A stretch of 64,000 bases of DNA. It comes from Streptomyces sp. NBC_00258. Its GTDB lineage: Bacteria > Actinomycetota > Actinomycetes > Streptomycetales > Streptomycetaceae. This document shows, piece by piece, positions 43,032 through 52,745 of the stretch (within the stretch, counting starts at the first letter, position 1; the number at the start of each line of letters is the position of its first letter). A program made the position numbers and the translations under genes. The notes below the pieces were generated by a model. That model ran no database searches. It was not told the DNA's origin and saw nothing but the letters and a program-made list of their open reading frames with translations. Location of the stretch: contig NZ_CP108081.1 in the NCBI RefSeq assembly GCF_036182465.1, forward strand, positions 7,688,001 to 7,752,000, written 5' to 3'.

Positions 43032-43972
43032 TTTCTCCAAGAGGGGTCGCGACGTGCCAGTGACCGCACCCAGGCGATGCCCATCAGCGACACGGCGACC
43101 ATGCCACCGACCGAGAACAGCGTGAAGAGATGTTTCTGCTGGTCCGTCACGGCAGGCAGGTAGCCCGGTCCGAACAGTGACGTATCCAGCCCCGCGCCCG
43201 TCAGCCGCGCCACCAGCCAGAGGGCGATGCCGTGTGTCGAGTCCCACAGGGTGTGCAGGAGCGCGACACCGACGTACGTGCCGACGACCGGGGCGGTGAA
43301 CGCGAACTGCCCGCTCGGGCGGCGGTGCGCGAGCAGGACCGCGCCCGTGATCGCCGTCCACAGGCCGTGCCCGAAGGGGGCCGGCACGCCCCGCAGGATC
43401 TCGGTCTCCAGCAGCGCCCGCAGATCGATGCCCTCGGTCGAGACGGCCGCGTTGAACGCGTACCCCGCGCTCTCCAGTGCCGCGAACCCGAAACCGACCG
43501 ACGCCCCGAGCACGAGCCCGGCCCGCAGTCCGCGGATACGGGTCTGCCGGCGCAGCACGAACATCAGCGCGGCCGCCTTCACCGCCTCCTCGATGAGGCC
43601 GACCCCGACGAACATCCACAGCGACGGATGGAGCAGGTAGTACTCCATCACCGAGGCGCCGAGCACCCCCAGCACGCCACCGGTCAGGAAGCAGCCGAGG
43701 ATCACGTTCACGCCCAGGTCGCGGCCGTGGTGCTCGTACGCCCACAGCACGAAGACGACCGGGACCAGGAAGCTGCCGAGCAGGATCAGCGTCGGCAGCA
43801 GGGTGGTGTTCCCGGTCGCGTACGTGACGAGCGCGCTGAGCGCCCAGAGTGCGAGTCCGCCCCACAGGCACCGCCGCCACAGGCCGGTGCGCGTCCGGGG
43901 AGAGGAGGGCGGGGGCTGCTGAGGGCCGGGGATGCGGGCTCGGGGTGCGCCGGGCGGCGGGGGCTGGGTCAC
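43022..43972 (-). CDS. PrsW-family intramembrane metalloprotease
   Basis: 316 residues from GTG 43972 (GAGGGAC upstream). A proline-rich cytoplasmic leader is followed by about eight or nine membrane helices. Active-site motifs of the PrsW/CAAX-like family are present: VGLIEEAVKAAAL (EExxK), GFGFAALESAGYA, PAPFGHGLWTAI and LLHTLWDSTHG. In Bacillus PrsW performs site-1 cleavage of an anti-sigma factor; the target here is unknown. The last codons are embedded in the copper operator of the downstream copZ gene, so some readthrough into copZ is possible. Confidence 0.9.
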   Translation of the reverse strand: MTQPPPPGAPRARIPGPQQPPPSSPRTRTGLWRRCLWGGLALWALSALVTYATGNTTLLPTLILLGSFLVPVVFVLWAYEHHGRDLGVNVILGCFLTGGVLGVLGASVMEYYLLHPSLWMFVGVGLIEEAVKAAALMFVLRRQTRIRGLRAGLVLGASVGFGFAALESAGYAFNAAVSTEGIDLRALLETEILRGVPAPFGHGLWTAITGAVLLAHRRPSGQFAFTAPVVGTYVGVALLHTLWDSTHGIALWLVARLTGAGLDTSLFGPGYLPAVTDQQKHLFTLFSVGGMVAVSLMGIAWVRSLARRDPSWRNTP

Positions 43973-44075
43973 GACAGGTCCCTCGGGCTCGGAAGTGCGG
44001 CTCGGAAGATTTGTCCGCACTTTATGGCAAGTGGTTGTTATGCGCCTTTCTGGCATATGCGGGCCCGCGCCCTTC

Positions 44076-44095
44076 AGGGGCGCGGGGAACTGCGC
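44076..44095. repeat. solo terminal repeat
   Basis: AGGGGCGCGGGGAACTGCGC, followed by GACAAGCCCCCAC as in complete elements. It lies in the divergent gap between the PrsW-like and alcohol dehydrogenase genes. Confidence 0.7.
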
Positions 44096-44200
44096 GACAA
44101 GCCCCCACGGACGCGCAGGCAAAATCGGTGCTCCCCGCGGGGCGTCTAGCGTTCGACCGGGAACAGTGATCCAGGGGCCGACGGCGGAGGGGTAAAACAC

Positions 44201-45244
44201 ATGAGGGCAGTGGTGTTCGAGCAATACGGAAAGCCGGCCGAACTGCGAACCGTCCCGGACCCGACCCCCGCACCGCACGGCGTTGTGGTGCGCGTGGAGG
44301 CCACCGGCCTCTGCCGGAGCGACTGGCACGGCTGGCAGGGCCACGACCCGGACATCACGCTGCCGCACGTGCCCGGACACGAACTCGCCGGAACCGTCGA
44401 GGCGGTGGGCGCCCTGGTGACCGGCCGGCGCCCCGGCGACCGGGTCACGGTGCCCTTCGTCTGCGCCTGCGGCAGCTGCGCCTCCTGCGCGGCGGGCGAC
44501 CAGCAGGTGTGCGAGCGCCAGACCCAGCCGGGGTTCACGCACTGGGGGTCGTTCGCCGAGTTCGTGGCCCTGGACCACGCAGACGTCAACCTGGTCGCCG
44601 TCGCGGACGAGTTGTCCTTCGGGACGGCGGCCTCGTTGGGCTGCCGGTTCGCCACGGCGTTCCGCGCGGTCGTCGCGCAGGGGCGGGTGGCGCCGGGGGA
44701 GTGGGTGGCCGTGTACGGCTGCGGCGGTGTGGGGCTGTCCGCCGTGATGATCGCGGCGGCGGCCGGCGCACGGGTCGTCGCGGTCGACCTCTCGCCCCGG
44801 GCGCTGGAGCTGGCACGGCGGTTCGGGGCGGCGGAGTGCGTGGCGGTGTCCCGGGACGCCCGGCCCGAGGAGACGGCGGAGGCCGTCCGTGAACTGACGG
44901 GCGGCGGCGCCCATCTCTCCCTGGACGCTCTCGGCTCGCCGGCCACCTGCGCGGCCTCGGTCGGCAGCCTGCGCCGCCGGGGCCGGCACGTCCAGGTCGG
45001 CCTGCTCCCCCAGGACCCGACACTGCCGATGTCCCGCGTGATCGGCCTCGAACTCGAACTCCTCGGCAGCCACGGCATGCCCGCCCACGCCTACCCGCCG
45101 ATGCTGGAGTCCGTACGGGCGGGGTTGCTGCGCCCCGACCTCCTGGTGACGTCCACGATTCCGCTGGACGAGGCCCCCGCCGCGCTGGCGGCGATGGGAA
45201 CGGCGCCGGGGGCGGGAGTGACGATCATCGAGCCGTGGGCGTGA
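44201..45244 (+). CDS. zinc-dependent medium-chain alcohol dehydrogenase
   Basis: 347 residues. Catalytic zinc ligands: Cys in TGLCRSDWHG and GHE in VPGHELAG. The structural zinc has its four cysteines in CACGSCASCAAGDQQVC. Rossmann fold motif VYGCGGVGLSAVMIAAAAGA followed by an acidic residue (VVAVDLS), implying NAD rather than NADP. Closest general type is the Zn-alcohol dehydrogenases of Streptomyces with unknown alcohol or aldehyde substrate. Monocistronic, ended by the hairpin at 45277. Confidence 0.9.
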   Translation: MRAVVFEQYGKPAELRTVPDPTPAPHGVVVRVEATGLCRSDWHGWQGHDPDITLPHVPGHELAGTVEAVGALVTGRRPGDRVTVPFVCACGSCASCAAGDQQVCERQTQPGFTHWGSFAEFVALDHADVNLVAVADELSFGTAASLGCRFATAFRAVVAQGRVAPGEWVAVYGCGGVGLSAVMIAAAAGARVVAVDLSPRALELARRFGAAECVAVSRDARPEETAEAVRELTGGGAHLSLDALGSPATCAASVGSLRRRGRHVQVGLLPQDPTLPMSRVIGLELELLGSHGMPAHAYPPMLESVRAGLLRPDLLVTSTIPLDEAPAALAAMGTAPGAGVTIIEPWA

Positions 45245-45276
45245 ACCGCTCACTCCCCGGGCCGACATGAAGAGGA

Positions 45277-45301
45277 CCCCCGCACGTCTGCCGTGCGGGG
45301 G
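45277..45301. terminator. bidirectional terminator
   Basis: CCCCCGCACG, loop TCTGC, CGTGCGGGGG, a perfect 10-bp stem between the convergent alcohol dehydrogenase and small HTH gene. Confidence 0.82.
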
Positions 45302-45334
45302 CCCAGTTGTCGTGGTTGGCGTGCCGGGAGCTGA

Positions 45335-45535
45335 TCAGCCGTCTCTGCGGCCTCTGTTGCCGGGCCGCGAGGCGACCCAGGCGCGGACCGTGTCGGCGTA
45401 CCAGTAGGGCTTGCCGCTCTCCACGTGGTCGGGCGGGGGCAGCAGCCCGTGCTTGCGGTAGGACCGCACGGTGTCCGGCTGCACCTTGATGTGCGCCGCG
45501 ATCTCCTTGTACGACCAGAGCCTTCGGTCGGTCAT
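45335..45535 (-). CDS. small MerR/AlpA-type helix-turn-helix protein
   Basis: 66 residues from ATG 45535, GGAGGTG six bases upstream. The whole protein is one winged-helix domain: LWSYKEIAAHIKVQPDTVRSYRKHGLLPPPDHVESGKPYWYADTVRAWVASRPG. The domain type is shared by MerR heads, excisionases and small developmental regulators such as BldC. No phage genes are nearby, so a stand-alone regulator is more likely than an excisionase. Its upstream region has an inverted repeat CTGTGTC-N8-GACACAG (45621-45642) and several TGTGAC words. Confidence 0.82.
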   Translation of the reverse strand: MTDRRLWSYKEIAAHIKVQPDTVRSYRKHGLLPPPDHVESGKPYWYADTVRAWVASRPGNRGRRDG

Positions 45536-45620
45536 GAGTTGCACCTCCCTGCGCGCGCCACAGCGGCGGCCGAGGGGCGGCCGTCGGGGGAGCCGGGCAC
45601 TGCGCTGGCGATCACAAAGC

Positions 45621-45642
45621 CTGTGTCCGCTCAACGACACAG
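45621..45642. promoter_or_regulatory. inverted repeat upstream of the small HTH gene
   Basis: CTGTGTC, eight bases, GACACAG (7-bp arms), 86 bases before the ATG at 45535. It may be an operator; related TGTGAC words recur at 45675-45735. Binding partner unknown. Confidence 0.35.
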
Positions 45643-45754
45643 CGTGACCGCCGGGTAGCGCCTGTCGCCCGGGTGTGACGCAAGACCCGCGTACACGCGA
45701 CATGTGTGACAGGAAGGGGTCTTTTGTGACACGGCTGACGCATCGCGCCCCTTT

Positions 45755-45774
45755 AGGGGCGCGGGGAACTGCGC
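45755..45774. repeat. solo terminal repeat
   Basis: AGGGGCGCGGGGAACTGCGC followed by GACAAGCCCCCACCGGCCCGC, the same arrangement as the edge of complete elements. It lies just downstream of the TIM-barrel gene stop. Confidence 0.7.
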
Positions 45775-45802
45775 GACAAGCCCCCACCGGCCCGCAGCCG
45801 AT

Positions 45803-46732
45803 TCACGCTCCGCAGGACCTCAGGAACGCCCGCGTGCGCTGAGCAATGGGCAACGGCTTGTCCGGCTCGCACGGATACATGTCCTGCTCGACGATGGCGA
45901 ACAACTCCACGTCCAGCTTCTGCGCAGCGGCCAGCACCGGCTCCAGCGCGGGCACCCCGGCCGGCGGTTCGCACATCACGCCACGCGCCACGGCCGGCCC
46001 GAACGGAATCTCGTTCGCCCGCACGTCGGCCAGGATCTCGGGATCCACCTGCTTGAGGTGGAGGTACCCGATCCGCTCCCCGTACGTCTCGATGAGCTTG
46101 ACGCTGTCGCCGCCGCAGTAGGCGTAGTGCCCGGTGTCGAGACACAGCGACACCAGCGACGAGTCCGTGCCGTCGAGGAAGCGCGCCACGTTCTCCTCAC
46201 TGTCGATGTGTGTGTCCGCGTGCGGGTGGACGACGATTTTCAGCCCGTAGCGCTCGCGCACCTCGTGCCCGAGCCGCTCGGTCTGCGTGGTGAGGTGGCG
46301 CCACTGCTCGGGCGTGAGCGTGTCGGGCTCCAGGACCTCGCCGGTCTTGTCGTCCCGCCAGAAGGACGGGATGACGACCAGGTGCTCGGCGCCCATCGCC
46401 TGGGTGAGCGCGGCGATGTCCGAGACATGGGCCCACGTGGCGTCCCACACGTCCGGGCCGCGGTGCAGCCCGGTGAAGACCGTGCCGGCCGACACCCGCA
46501 GGTTCCGGCGGGCGGTCTCGTCCGCGAGGACGGCCGGCTCGCTCGGCAGATAGCCGTACGGGCCCAGCTCGATCCACTCGTATCCGGACTCGGCGACCTC
46601 GTCGAGGAAGCGCTGCCAGGGGACCTGTTGGGGGTCGTCGGGGAACCACACGCCCCAGGAGTCGGGGGCCGAGCCGATCCGGATGCGCGACAGTGAGGAC
46701 TGAGGCGATGACTGAGGTGGCAACGACGTCAT
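45803..46732 (-). CDS. TIM-barrel sugar isomerase/epimerase linked to inositol catabolism
   Basis: 309 residues. Xylose-isomerase-like barrel: IGSAPDSWGVWFPDDP, SGYEWIELGPYGYLP, LKIVVHPHADTHIDSEENV, VSLCLDTGHYAYCGGD, RIGYLHLKQVDP, FAIVEQDMYPCEPDKPLP. The family contains inosose dehydratase (IolE) and inosose isomerase (IolI); this sequence lacks the usual IolE opening, so an IolI-like or specialised role is as likely. It is divergent from iolC with a shared 124-bp control region and thus very probably works on an inositol intermediate. Confidence 0.82.
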   Translation of the reverse strand: MTSLPPQSSPQSSLSRIRIGSAPDSWGVWFPDDPQQVPWQRFLDEVAESGYEWIELGPYGYLPSEPAVLADETARRNLRVSAGTVFTGLHRGPDVWDATWAHVSDIAALTQAMGAEHLVVIPSFWRDDKTGEVLEPDTLTPEQWRHLTTQTERLGHEVRERYGLKIVVHPHADTHIDSEENVARFLDGTDSSLVSLCLDTGHYAYCGGDSVKLIETYGERIGYLHLKQVDPEILADVRANEIPFGPAVARGVMCEPPAGVPALEPVLAAAQKLDVELFAIVEQDMYPCEPDKPLPIAQRTRAFLRSCGA

Positions 46733-46782
46733 GAGCGTCAGCTTCAGGTCCGTCGGGGAGAGGTGTCAAGGCCTGGTCCGAA

Positions 46783-46792
46783 TGTCCGGACA
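46783..46792. promoter_or_regulatory. palindrome in the iol divergent promoter region
   Basis: TGTCCGGACA is a perfect 10-base palindrome just upstream of the iolC -35 box, adjoined by GTCCGAATGTCCGGAC which repeats GTCCG. It is a reasonable operator for an inositol regulator not encoded in this window. Confidence 0.4.
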
Positions 46793-46797
46793 ACCAA

Positions 46798-46827
46798 TTG
46801 ACAGGGCTCTGTGAGCGCCGCTAGACC
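46798..46827 (+). promoter_or_regulatory. iolC promoter
   Basis: TTGACA (46798-46803), an 18-base spacer and TAGACC (46822-46827) give a consensus-like housekeeping promoter. Predicted start is near 46834, 20 bases before the iolC ATG. Confidence 0.6.
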
Positions 46828-46855
46828 TTGGGTCAACCGATACGAAGGGAACTCG

Positions 46856-47842
46856 ATGGCCGAGTCCGCGGAGTCCAGTGCGTACGACCTCGTCACCATG
46901 GGGCGGATCGGCGTGGACCTCTATCCGCTGCAGACCGGGGTGCCGCTCCCGCAGGTGACCTCCTTCGGGAAGTTCCTCGGCGGTTCGGCGACCAACGTGG
47001 CTGTGGCGGCGGCTCGGCTCGGGCGGCGTACGGCGGTGGTGACGCGGACCGGTGACGATCCCTTCGGGGCGTATCTGCACGAGGCGCTGCGGGACTTCGG
47101 GGTCGACGACCGCTGGGTGACGCCGGTGCCAGGGCTGCCGACGCCGGTCACCTTCTGCGAGGTGTTCCCGCCGGACGACTTCCCGCTGTACTTCTACCGG
47201 CTGCCCAAGGCGCCCGACCTGGAGATCGACGCCCACGAACTGGATCTGGACGCCATCCGCGACACCCGGATCTTCTGGGTCACGGGTACGGGCCTGAGCG
47301 AGGAGCCCAGCCGCACGGCGACGCTCGCCGCCCTCGCCCACCGCGCCAAGTCCGGCACCACGGTCTTCGATCTGGACTGGCGGCCCGCATTTTGGAAAGA
47401 CACAGCCTGGAGCGATCCCGAAGCCGCCCGGCCCTTCTACGCCGAGGCCCTGCGCCACACCACCGTCGCCGTCGGCAACCTCGACGAGGTGGAGGTCGCC
47501 ACGGGCGTGCGCGAGCCCCACGCGGCCGCCCGTGCCCTCCTGGACGCGGGTGTGGAACTGGCCGTGGTCAAGCAGGGCCCCAAGGGCGTCCTGGCCGTGA
47601 ACCGGAAGGGTGAGTCGGCGGAGGTCCCGCCCCTCCCGGTGACGGTCCTCAACGGCCTGGGCGCGGGCGACGCGTTCGGCGGCTCCCTCTGCCACGGCCT
47701 CCTCGCGGGCTGGGACCTGGAGCGGATCATGCGGCACGCCAACGCCGCCGGCGCCATCGTCGCGTCCCGCCTGGAGTGCTCCTCCGCCATGCCCACCCCG
47801 TCGGAGGTCGAGCAGGCCCTGAAGGCGGGGGCGGTGCTGTGA
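46856..47842 (+). CDS. iolC: 5-dehydro-2-deoxygluconokinase
   Basis: 328 residues from ATG 46856 with GAAGGGA five bases upstream. PfkB-family kinase: YDLVTMGRIGVDLYPLQTGVPL and SFGKFLGGSATNVAVAAARLG are characteristic of IolC, with the C-terminal NGLGAGDAFGGSLCHGLL carrying the catalytic Asp. Phosphorylates 5-dehydro-2-deoxy-D-gluconate in myo-inositol breakdown. First gene of the iol operon; its stop overlaps the next GTG by four bases. Confidence 0.94.
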   Translation: MAESAESSAYDLVTMGRIGVDLYPLQTGVPLPQVTSFGKFLGGSATNVAVAAARLGRRTAVVTRTGDDPFGAYLHEALRDFGVDDRWVTPVPGLPTPVTFCEVFPPDDFPLYFYRLPKAPDLEIDAHELDLDAIRDTRIFWVTGTGLSEEPSRTATLAALAHRAKSGTTVFDLDWRPAFWKDTAWSDPEAARPFYAEALRHTTVAVGNLDEVEVATGVREPHAAARALLDAGVELAVVKQGPKGVLAVNRKGESAEVPPLPVTVLNGLGAGDAFGGSLCHGLLAGWDLERIMRHANAAGAIVASRLECSSAMPTPSEVEQALKAGAVL

Positions 47843-48801
47843 AGGCGGGATACGCGGGGACCGGTCGGCGCGAAGGAGGTGCCGCGGGGGCGTACGGCTC
47901 CGCGGGCGGCGCCCCGACGGGCATCGACATCTCGGAGCTGGTCCGGATCCGGGCCCAGCGCCCCGAGGCCGTCGAGGAGGCCGCCGCACGGCGGCCCCGG
48001 CGGTCGCTCCTCGGCGAGTCCGGGCTGCTGATGATCGTCGCCGCCGACCACCCCGCCCGCGGATCCCTCTCCGTGGGTGACCGCAGGCTGGCCATGGCCA
48101 ACCGGATCGACCTGCTCGAACGGCTCTGCCTCGCCCTCTCCCGGCCGGGCGTCGACGGCGTGCTCGCGACCGCCGACATCCTCGACGACCTGCTGCTGCT
48201 CGGCGCGCTGGACCACAAGGTGGTCATGGGCTCGATGAACCGGGGCGGACTCGCGGGCGCGGCCTGGGAGTTGGACGACCGGTTCACCGGACACCGCCCG
48301 CGGGACATCGAGCGGCTCCGCTTCGACGCGGGCAAGCTGCTGCTGCGGATCGACTACGACGACCCGGGCTCGCTCACCACCCTGGAGTCGACGGCCCGTG
48401 CCGTGGACGACATGGCCGAGCGCCGGCTCCCCGTGTTCGTCGAGCCGTTCCTCAGCCGCCGCGACCCGACCACCGGCACCCTCCGCAACGACCTGGGCGC
48501 CGACGCCGTGACGAGGTCCATCGCCATCGCGAGCGGCCTGGGCGGCAGTTCGGCGTACACCTGGCTGAAGGTCCCCGTCACGGAGAATCCGGACGACATG
48601 GCCCGCGTCATGGAGACCTCCACCCTCCCGGCCGTCCTGCTCGGCGGAGACGTCGGCGCCGACCAGGAGGGCGCGTACGAGAAATGGCGCGGTGCCCTTC
48701 AACTGCCCACCGTCCAGGGGCTGGTGGTCGGACGCTCGCTGCTCTACCCGGCCGACGGCGATGTCGGGGCCGCGGTCGACACAGCCGTCGGACTGCTGTG
48801 A
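47839..48801 (+). CDS. Cgl0159-family (beta/alpha)8 protein of inositol operons
   Basis: 320 residues from GTG 47839. A poorly conserved Gly/Ala leader precedes a barrel with LMIVAADHPARGSLSVG, DGVLATADILDDLLLLGALDHKVVMGSMNRGGLAG, LLLRIDYDDPGSLTTL, PVFVEPFLSRR, SAYTWLKVPVTENPDDM and LGGDVGADQEGAYEKW. I recognise it as the Cgl0159 family found in actinobacterial iol clusters. It resembles class I aldolases (the Lys of WLKVPV could form a Schiff base), so it may be the aldolase for phospho-5-dehydro-2-deoxygluconate in place of IolJ; that is inference. Translationally coupled to iolC. Confidence 0.83.
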   Translation: MKAGYAGTGRREGGAAGAYGSAGGAPTGIDISELVRIRAQRPEAVEEAAARRPRRSLLGESGLLMIVAADHPARGSLSVGDRRLAMANRIDLLERLCLALSRPGVDGVLATADILDDLLLLGALDHKVVMGSMNRGGLAGAAWELDDRFTGHRPRDIERLRFDAGKLLLRIDYDDPGSLTTLESTARAVDDMAERRLPVFVEPFLSRRDPTTGTLRNDLGADAVTRSIAIASGLGGSSAYTWLKVPVTENPDDMARVMETSTLPAVLLGGDVGADQEGAYEKWRGALQLPTVQGLVVGRSLLYPADGDVGAAVDTAVGLL

Positions 48802-48813
48802 GGGGGAGCCGGC

Positions 48814-49107
48814 ATGACCGACGAGACGTACCTCTCCGGCGGCGGTTGTACTGTGCGCACAGAGGGGAATAAAGAGGACAAAGTGTTCGAACTCCCGGGC
48901 AGGGATGGTGTGTTCGACGGAGTCACCGACTTCGCGCGCGCTCCCCGTGACGCCCGGGTCCTGATCGCCTCCGGCGCGGGAAGCCGCTTCGCCCTGGCAG
49001 GAGCGAAGTGCGAGCGACGACTCCCCGCCCGCTACGGCCCCGCGCCGGAGGTCCCCGTCATCGGGTGTGCACGGCCGCACATTGGCGGACGGGCCATAGA
49101 GACGTAA
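48814..49107 (+). pseudogene. iolB: decayed 5-deoxy-glucuronate isomerase (iolB remnant)
   Basis: 97 codons in the exact slot where iolB lies in Streptomyces iol operons. Residues 8-78 (SGGGCTVRTEGNKEDKVFEL, FDGVTDFARAPRDARVLIAS, FALAGAKCERRLPARYGPAP) match the N-terminal cupin of IolB, normally about 290-300 residues. The initial MTDETYL is joined directly to SGGGCTVRTE, so about 45-50 residues are missing. After PEVPV the IolB frame is lost (IGCARPHIGGRAIET) and the second cupin with metal ligands is gone. The result cannot be a working isomerase. The DNA from 49108 to 49178 holds no recognisable iolB tail. Confidence 0.82.
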
Positions 49108-49178
49108 GGCCCGTTCAGACGTATGACGTGGCGGATCTGCTTCCACCCGGGACACGAAGAAAGCGCAGAGGGCTACCG

Positions 49179-51074
49179 ATGACAGAGCCGACGTCAACGA
49201 CGACAAGGCTGACGGTCGCGCAGGCACTGGTGCGGTTCCTCGCCGCCCAGTACACGGAACGCGACGGCGTGCGACGCCGCCTGGTCGACTCCACCTGGGG
49301 CATCTTCGGGCACGGCAACGTCGCCGGGCTCGGGCAGGCGCTCCTGGAGTACGGCGACGAGATGCCGTACCACCAGGGCCGCAACGAACAGTCCATGGTC
49401 CACGCGGCCGTCGGCTACGCGCGTCAGTCCAACCGCCTCTCCGTCCAGGCGGTCACGACCTCCATCGGCCCCGGCGCCACCAACCTCGTCACCGGCGCCG
49501 CCCTCGCCACGATCAACCACCTGCCGGTGCTCCTGCTGCCCGGGGACGTCTTCGCGACCCGCCCCGCCGACCCGGTCCTCCAACAGCTCGAAGTCCCGTA
49601 CGCGGGCGATGTGTCGGTCAACGACTGTCTGCGCCCGGTGTCGAAGTACTTCGACCGGATCACCCGCCCCGAGGCCCTGATCCCGGCCGCCCTCCAGGCG
49701 ATGCGGGTGCTCACCGACCCGGTCGAGACGGGTGCCGTCACGCTCGCCCTGCCGCAGGACGTGCAGGCGGAAGCCTTCGACTGGCCCGAGGAGTTCTTCG
49801 CCGAGCGCGTCTGGACGGTCCGCCGCCCGGTCGCCGACCCGGAGGAACTGGCCGCCGCCGTCAGGGCTGTTCGGGACGCCCGGCGTCCCTTGATCGTCGC
49901 GGGCGGCGGGGTCCACCACAGCGAGGCCGAGGACGCGCTCAAGGAGTTCGCCGACCTCACCCGTATCCCGGTCGCCTCCACACAGGCCGGCAAGGGCTCA
50001 CTGATCTGGGACCATCCGGCGGACGTCGGCGGCGTCGGGCACACCGGCACCGCGACCGCCTGCGAACTCGCCCGCACCGCGGACCTGGTGATCGGCGTCG
50101 GCACCCGCTACACCGACTTCACCACCGCCTCCGGCACCCTCTTCGCCGCCCAGGGCGTGCGCTTCCTGAACGTCAACATCGCGTCCCTCGACGGACACAA
50201 GCTCTCCGGACAGCCGCTGATCGCGGACGCCCGCACGGCCCTGGAGTCCCTCACGGAGGCGCTCGCGCTGCACGGCCACCGCGCCGAACCCGCGTACGTC
50301 ACCGAGTACACGGACGACAAGGAGCGCTGGGAGTACCGCGTCGACGCGGCGTACGAGTCGGAGGACCCGGACATCCGGCCCACCCAGCCGCAGGTCCTCG
50401 GCCTCCTCGACGAGATCGTCACCGGGGACGACATCCTCATCAACGCGGCCGGCTCCCTCCCCGGCGACCTGCACAAACTCTGGCGCGCCCGCTCCCGCGA
50501 CCAGTACCACGTCGAGTACGGCTACTCCTGCATGGGCTACGAGATCCCGGCCGCCATCGGCGTACGGCTCGCGGCGCCCGACCGTCCCGTCTGGGCGCTG
50601 GTCGGCGACGGCACGTACCTGATGATGCCGACGGAGATCGTCACCGCCGTCCAGGAGGGCATCGCGATCAAGGTCGTGATCCTGCAGAACCACGGGTACG
50701 CGTCCATCGGCGGCCTCTCCGAGACGGTCGGCGGCGAGCGGTTCGCCACCGCCTACCGCCACCGGTCCGAGGACGGCACGTACACGGGGCGCCCGCTGCC
50801 CGTCGACCTGGCCGCCAACGCGGCCAGCCTGGGCATGCGGGTCCTGCGCGCGAAGACCGTCCGCGACCTGCGGGCGGCCCTCGCCGAGGCCCGGGCCGAC
50901 GACACTCCCACTTGTGTCTACGTGGAGACCCAAACGGCAGACACAGTGTCGGGCGCGCCTCCGGCGCAGGCCTGGTGGGATGTTCCTGTGGCCGAGACCG
51001 CGACCCGACCGTCGGCGGTCAAGGCCCGTGAGCTGTACGAACGGCACGTCTCCACCCGACGCCGCCATCTGTGA
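49179..51074 (+). CDS. iolD: 3D-(3,5/4)-trihydroxycyclohexane-1,2-dione hydrolase
   Basis: 631 residues from ATG 49179 (AGAGGG upstream). Thiamine-diphosphate enzyme: the Pyr domain with the activating Glu in MPYHQGRNEQSMVHAAVGYARQ, TSIGPGATNLVTGAALATIN, a central domain (PLIVAGGGVHHS), and the ThDP/Mg motif GDGTYLMMPTEIVTAVQEGI...NHGYASIGG. It opens the inositol-derived ring to 5-deoxy-glucuronate, the substrate of IolB. Length is normal. Because iolB is broken in this operon, the product of this enzyme has no obvious local acceptor. Nearly contiguous with iolA. Confidence 0.95.
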   Translation: MTEPTSTTTRLTVAQALVRFLAAQYTERDGVRRRLVDSTWGIFGHGNVAGLGQALLEYGDEMPYHQGRNEQSMVHAAVGYARQSNRLSVQAVTTSIGPGATNLVTGAALATINHLPVLLLPGDVFATRPADPVLQQLEVPYAGDVSVNDCLRPVSKYFDRITRPEALIPAALQAMRVLTDPVETGAVTLALPQDVQAEAFDWPEEFFAERVWTVRRPVADPEELAAAVRAVRDARRPLIVAGGGVHHSEAEDALKEFADLTRIPVASTQAGKGSLIWDHPADVGGVGHTGTATACELARTADLVIGVGTRYTDFTTASGTLFAAQGVRFLNVNIASLDGHKLSGQPLIADARTALESLTEALALHGHRAEPAYVTEYTDDKERWEYRVDAAYESEDPDIRPTQPQVLGLLDEIVTGDDILINAAGSLPGDLHKLWRARSRDQYHVEYGYSCMGYEIPAAIGVRLAAPDRPVWALVGDGTYLMMPTEIVTAVQEGIAIKVVILQNHGYASIGGLSETVGGERFATAYRHRSEDGTYTGRPLPVDLAANAASLGMRVLRAKTVRDLRAALAEARADDTPTCVYVETQTADTVSGAPPAQAWWDVPVAETATRPSAVKARELYERHVSTRRRHL

Positions 51075-51088
51075 AGGAGCACTCGGTC

Positions 51089-52591
<1,503 letters not shown>

Positions 52592-52630
52592 GCACCCGTA
52601 CCCGGCCACGGACAGAGCCGCCCGAACTCT

Positions 52631-52662
52631 CCTCCGGGTACCACGGACGCGGTACCCGGAGG
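52631..52662 (+). terminator. iol operon terminator
   Basis: CCTCCGGGTACC, loop ACGGACGC, GGTACCCGGAGG: 12 perfect pairs, 40 bases after the iolA stop. It separates the iol operon from the next gene. Confidence 0.78.
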
Positions 52663-52745
52663 GGGTTCCGTACTCCCGTGGGAGGGGTGGGGGTTCAGCC
52701 TGGAAGCTGTCTGGGGCCGACAGGTACGGCCCGTACTGTTGACGC

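Noticed and set aside
45335..45535. Small HTH gene considered as an excisionase marking an integrated element
   Set aside because: No integrase, attachment-site repeat or other mobility genes in the surrounding 20 kb.
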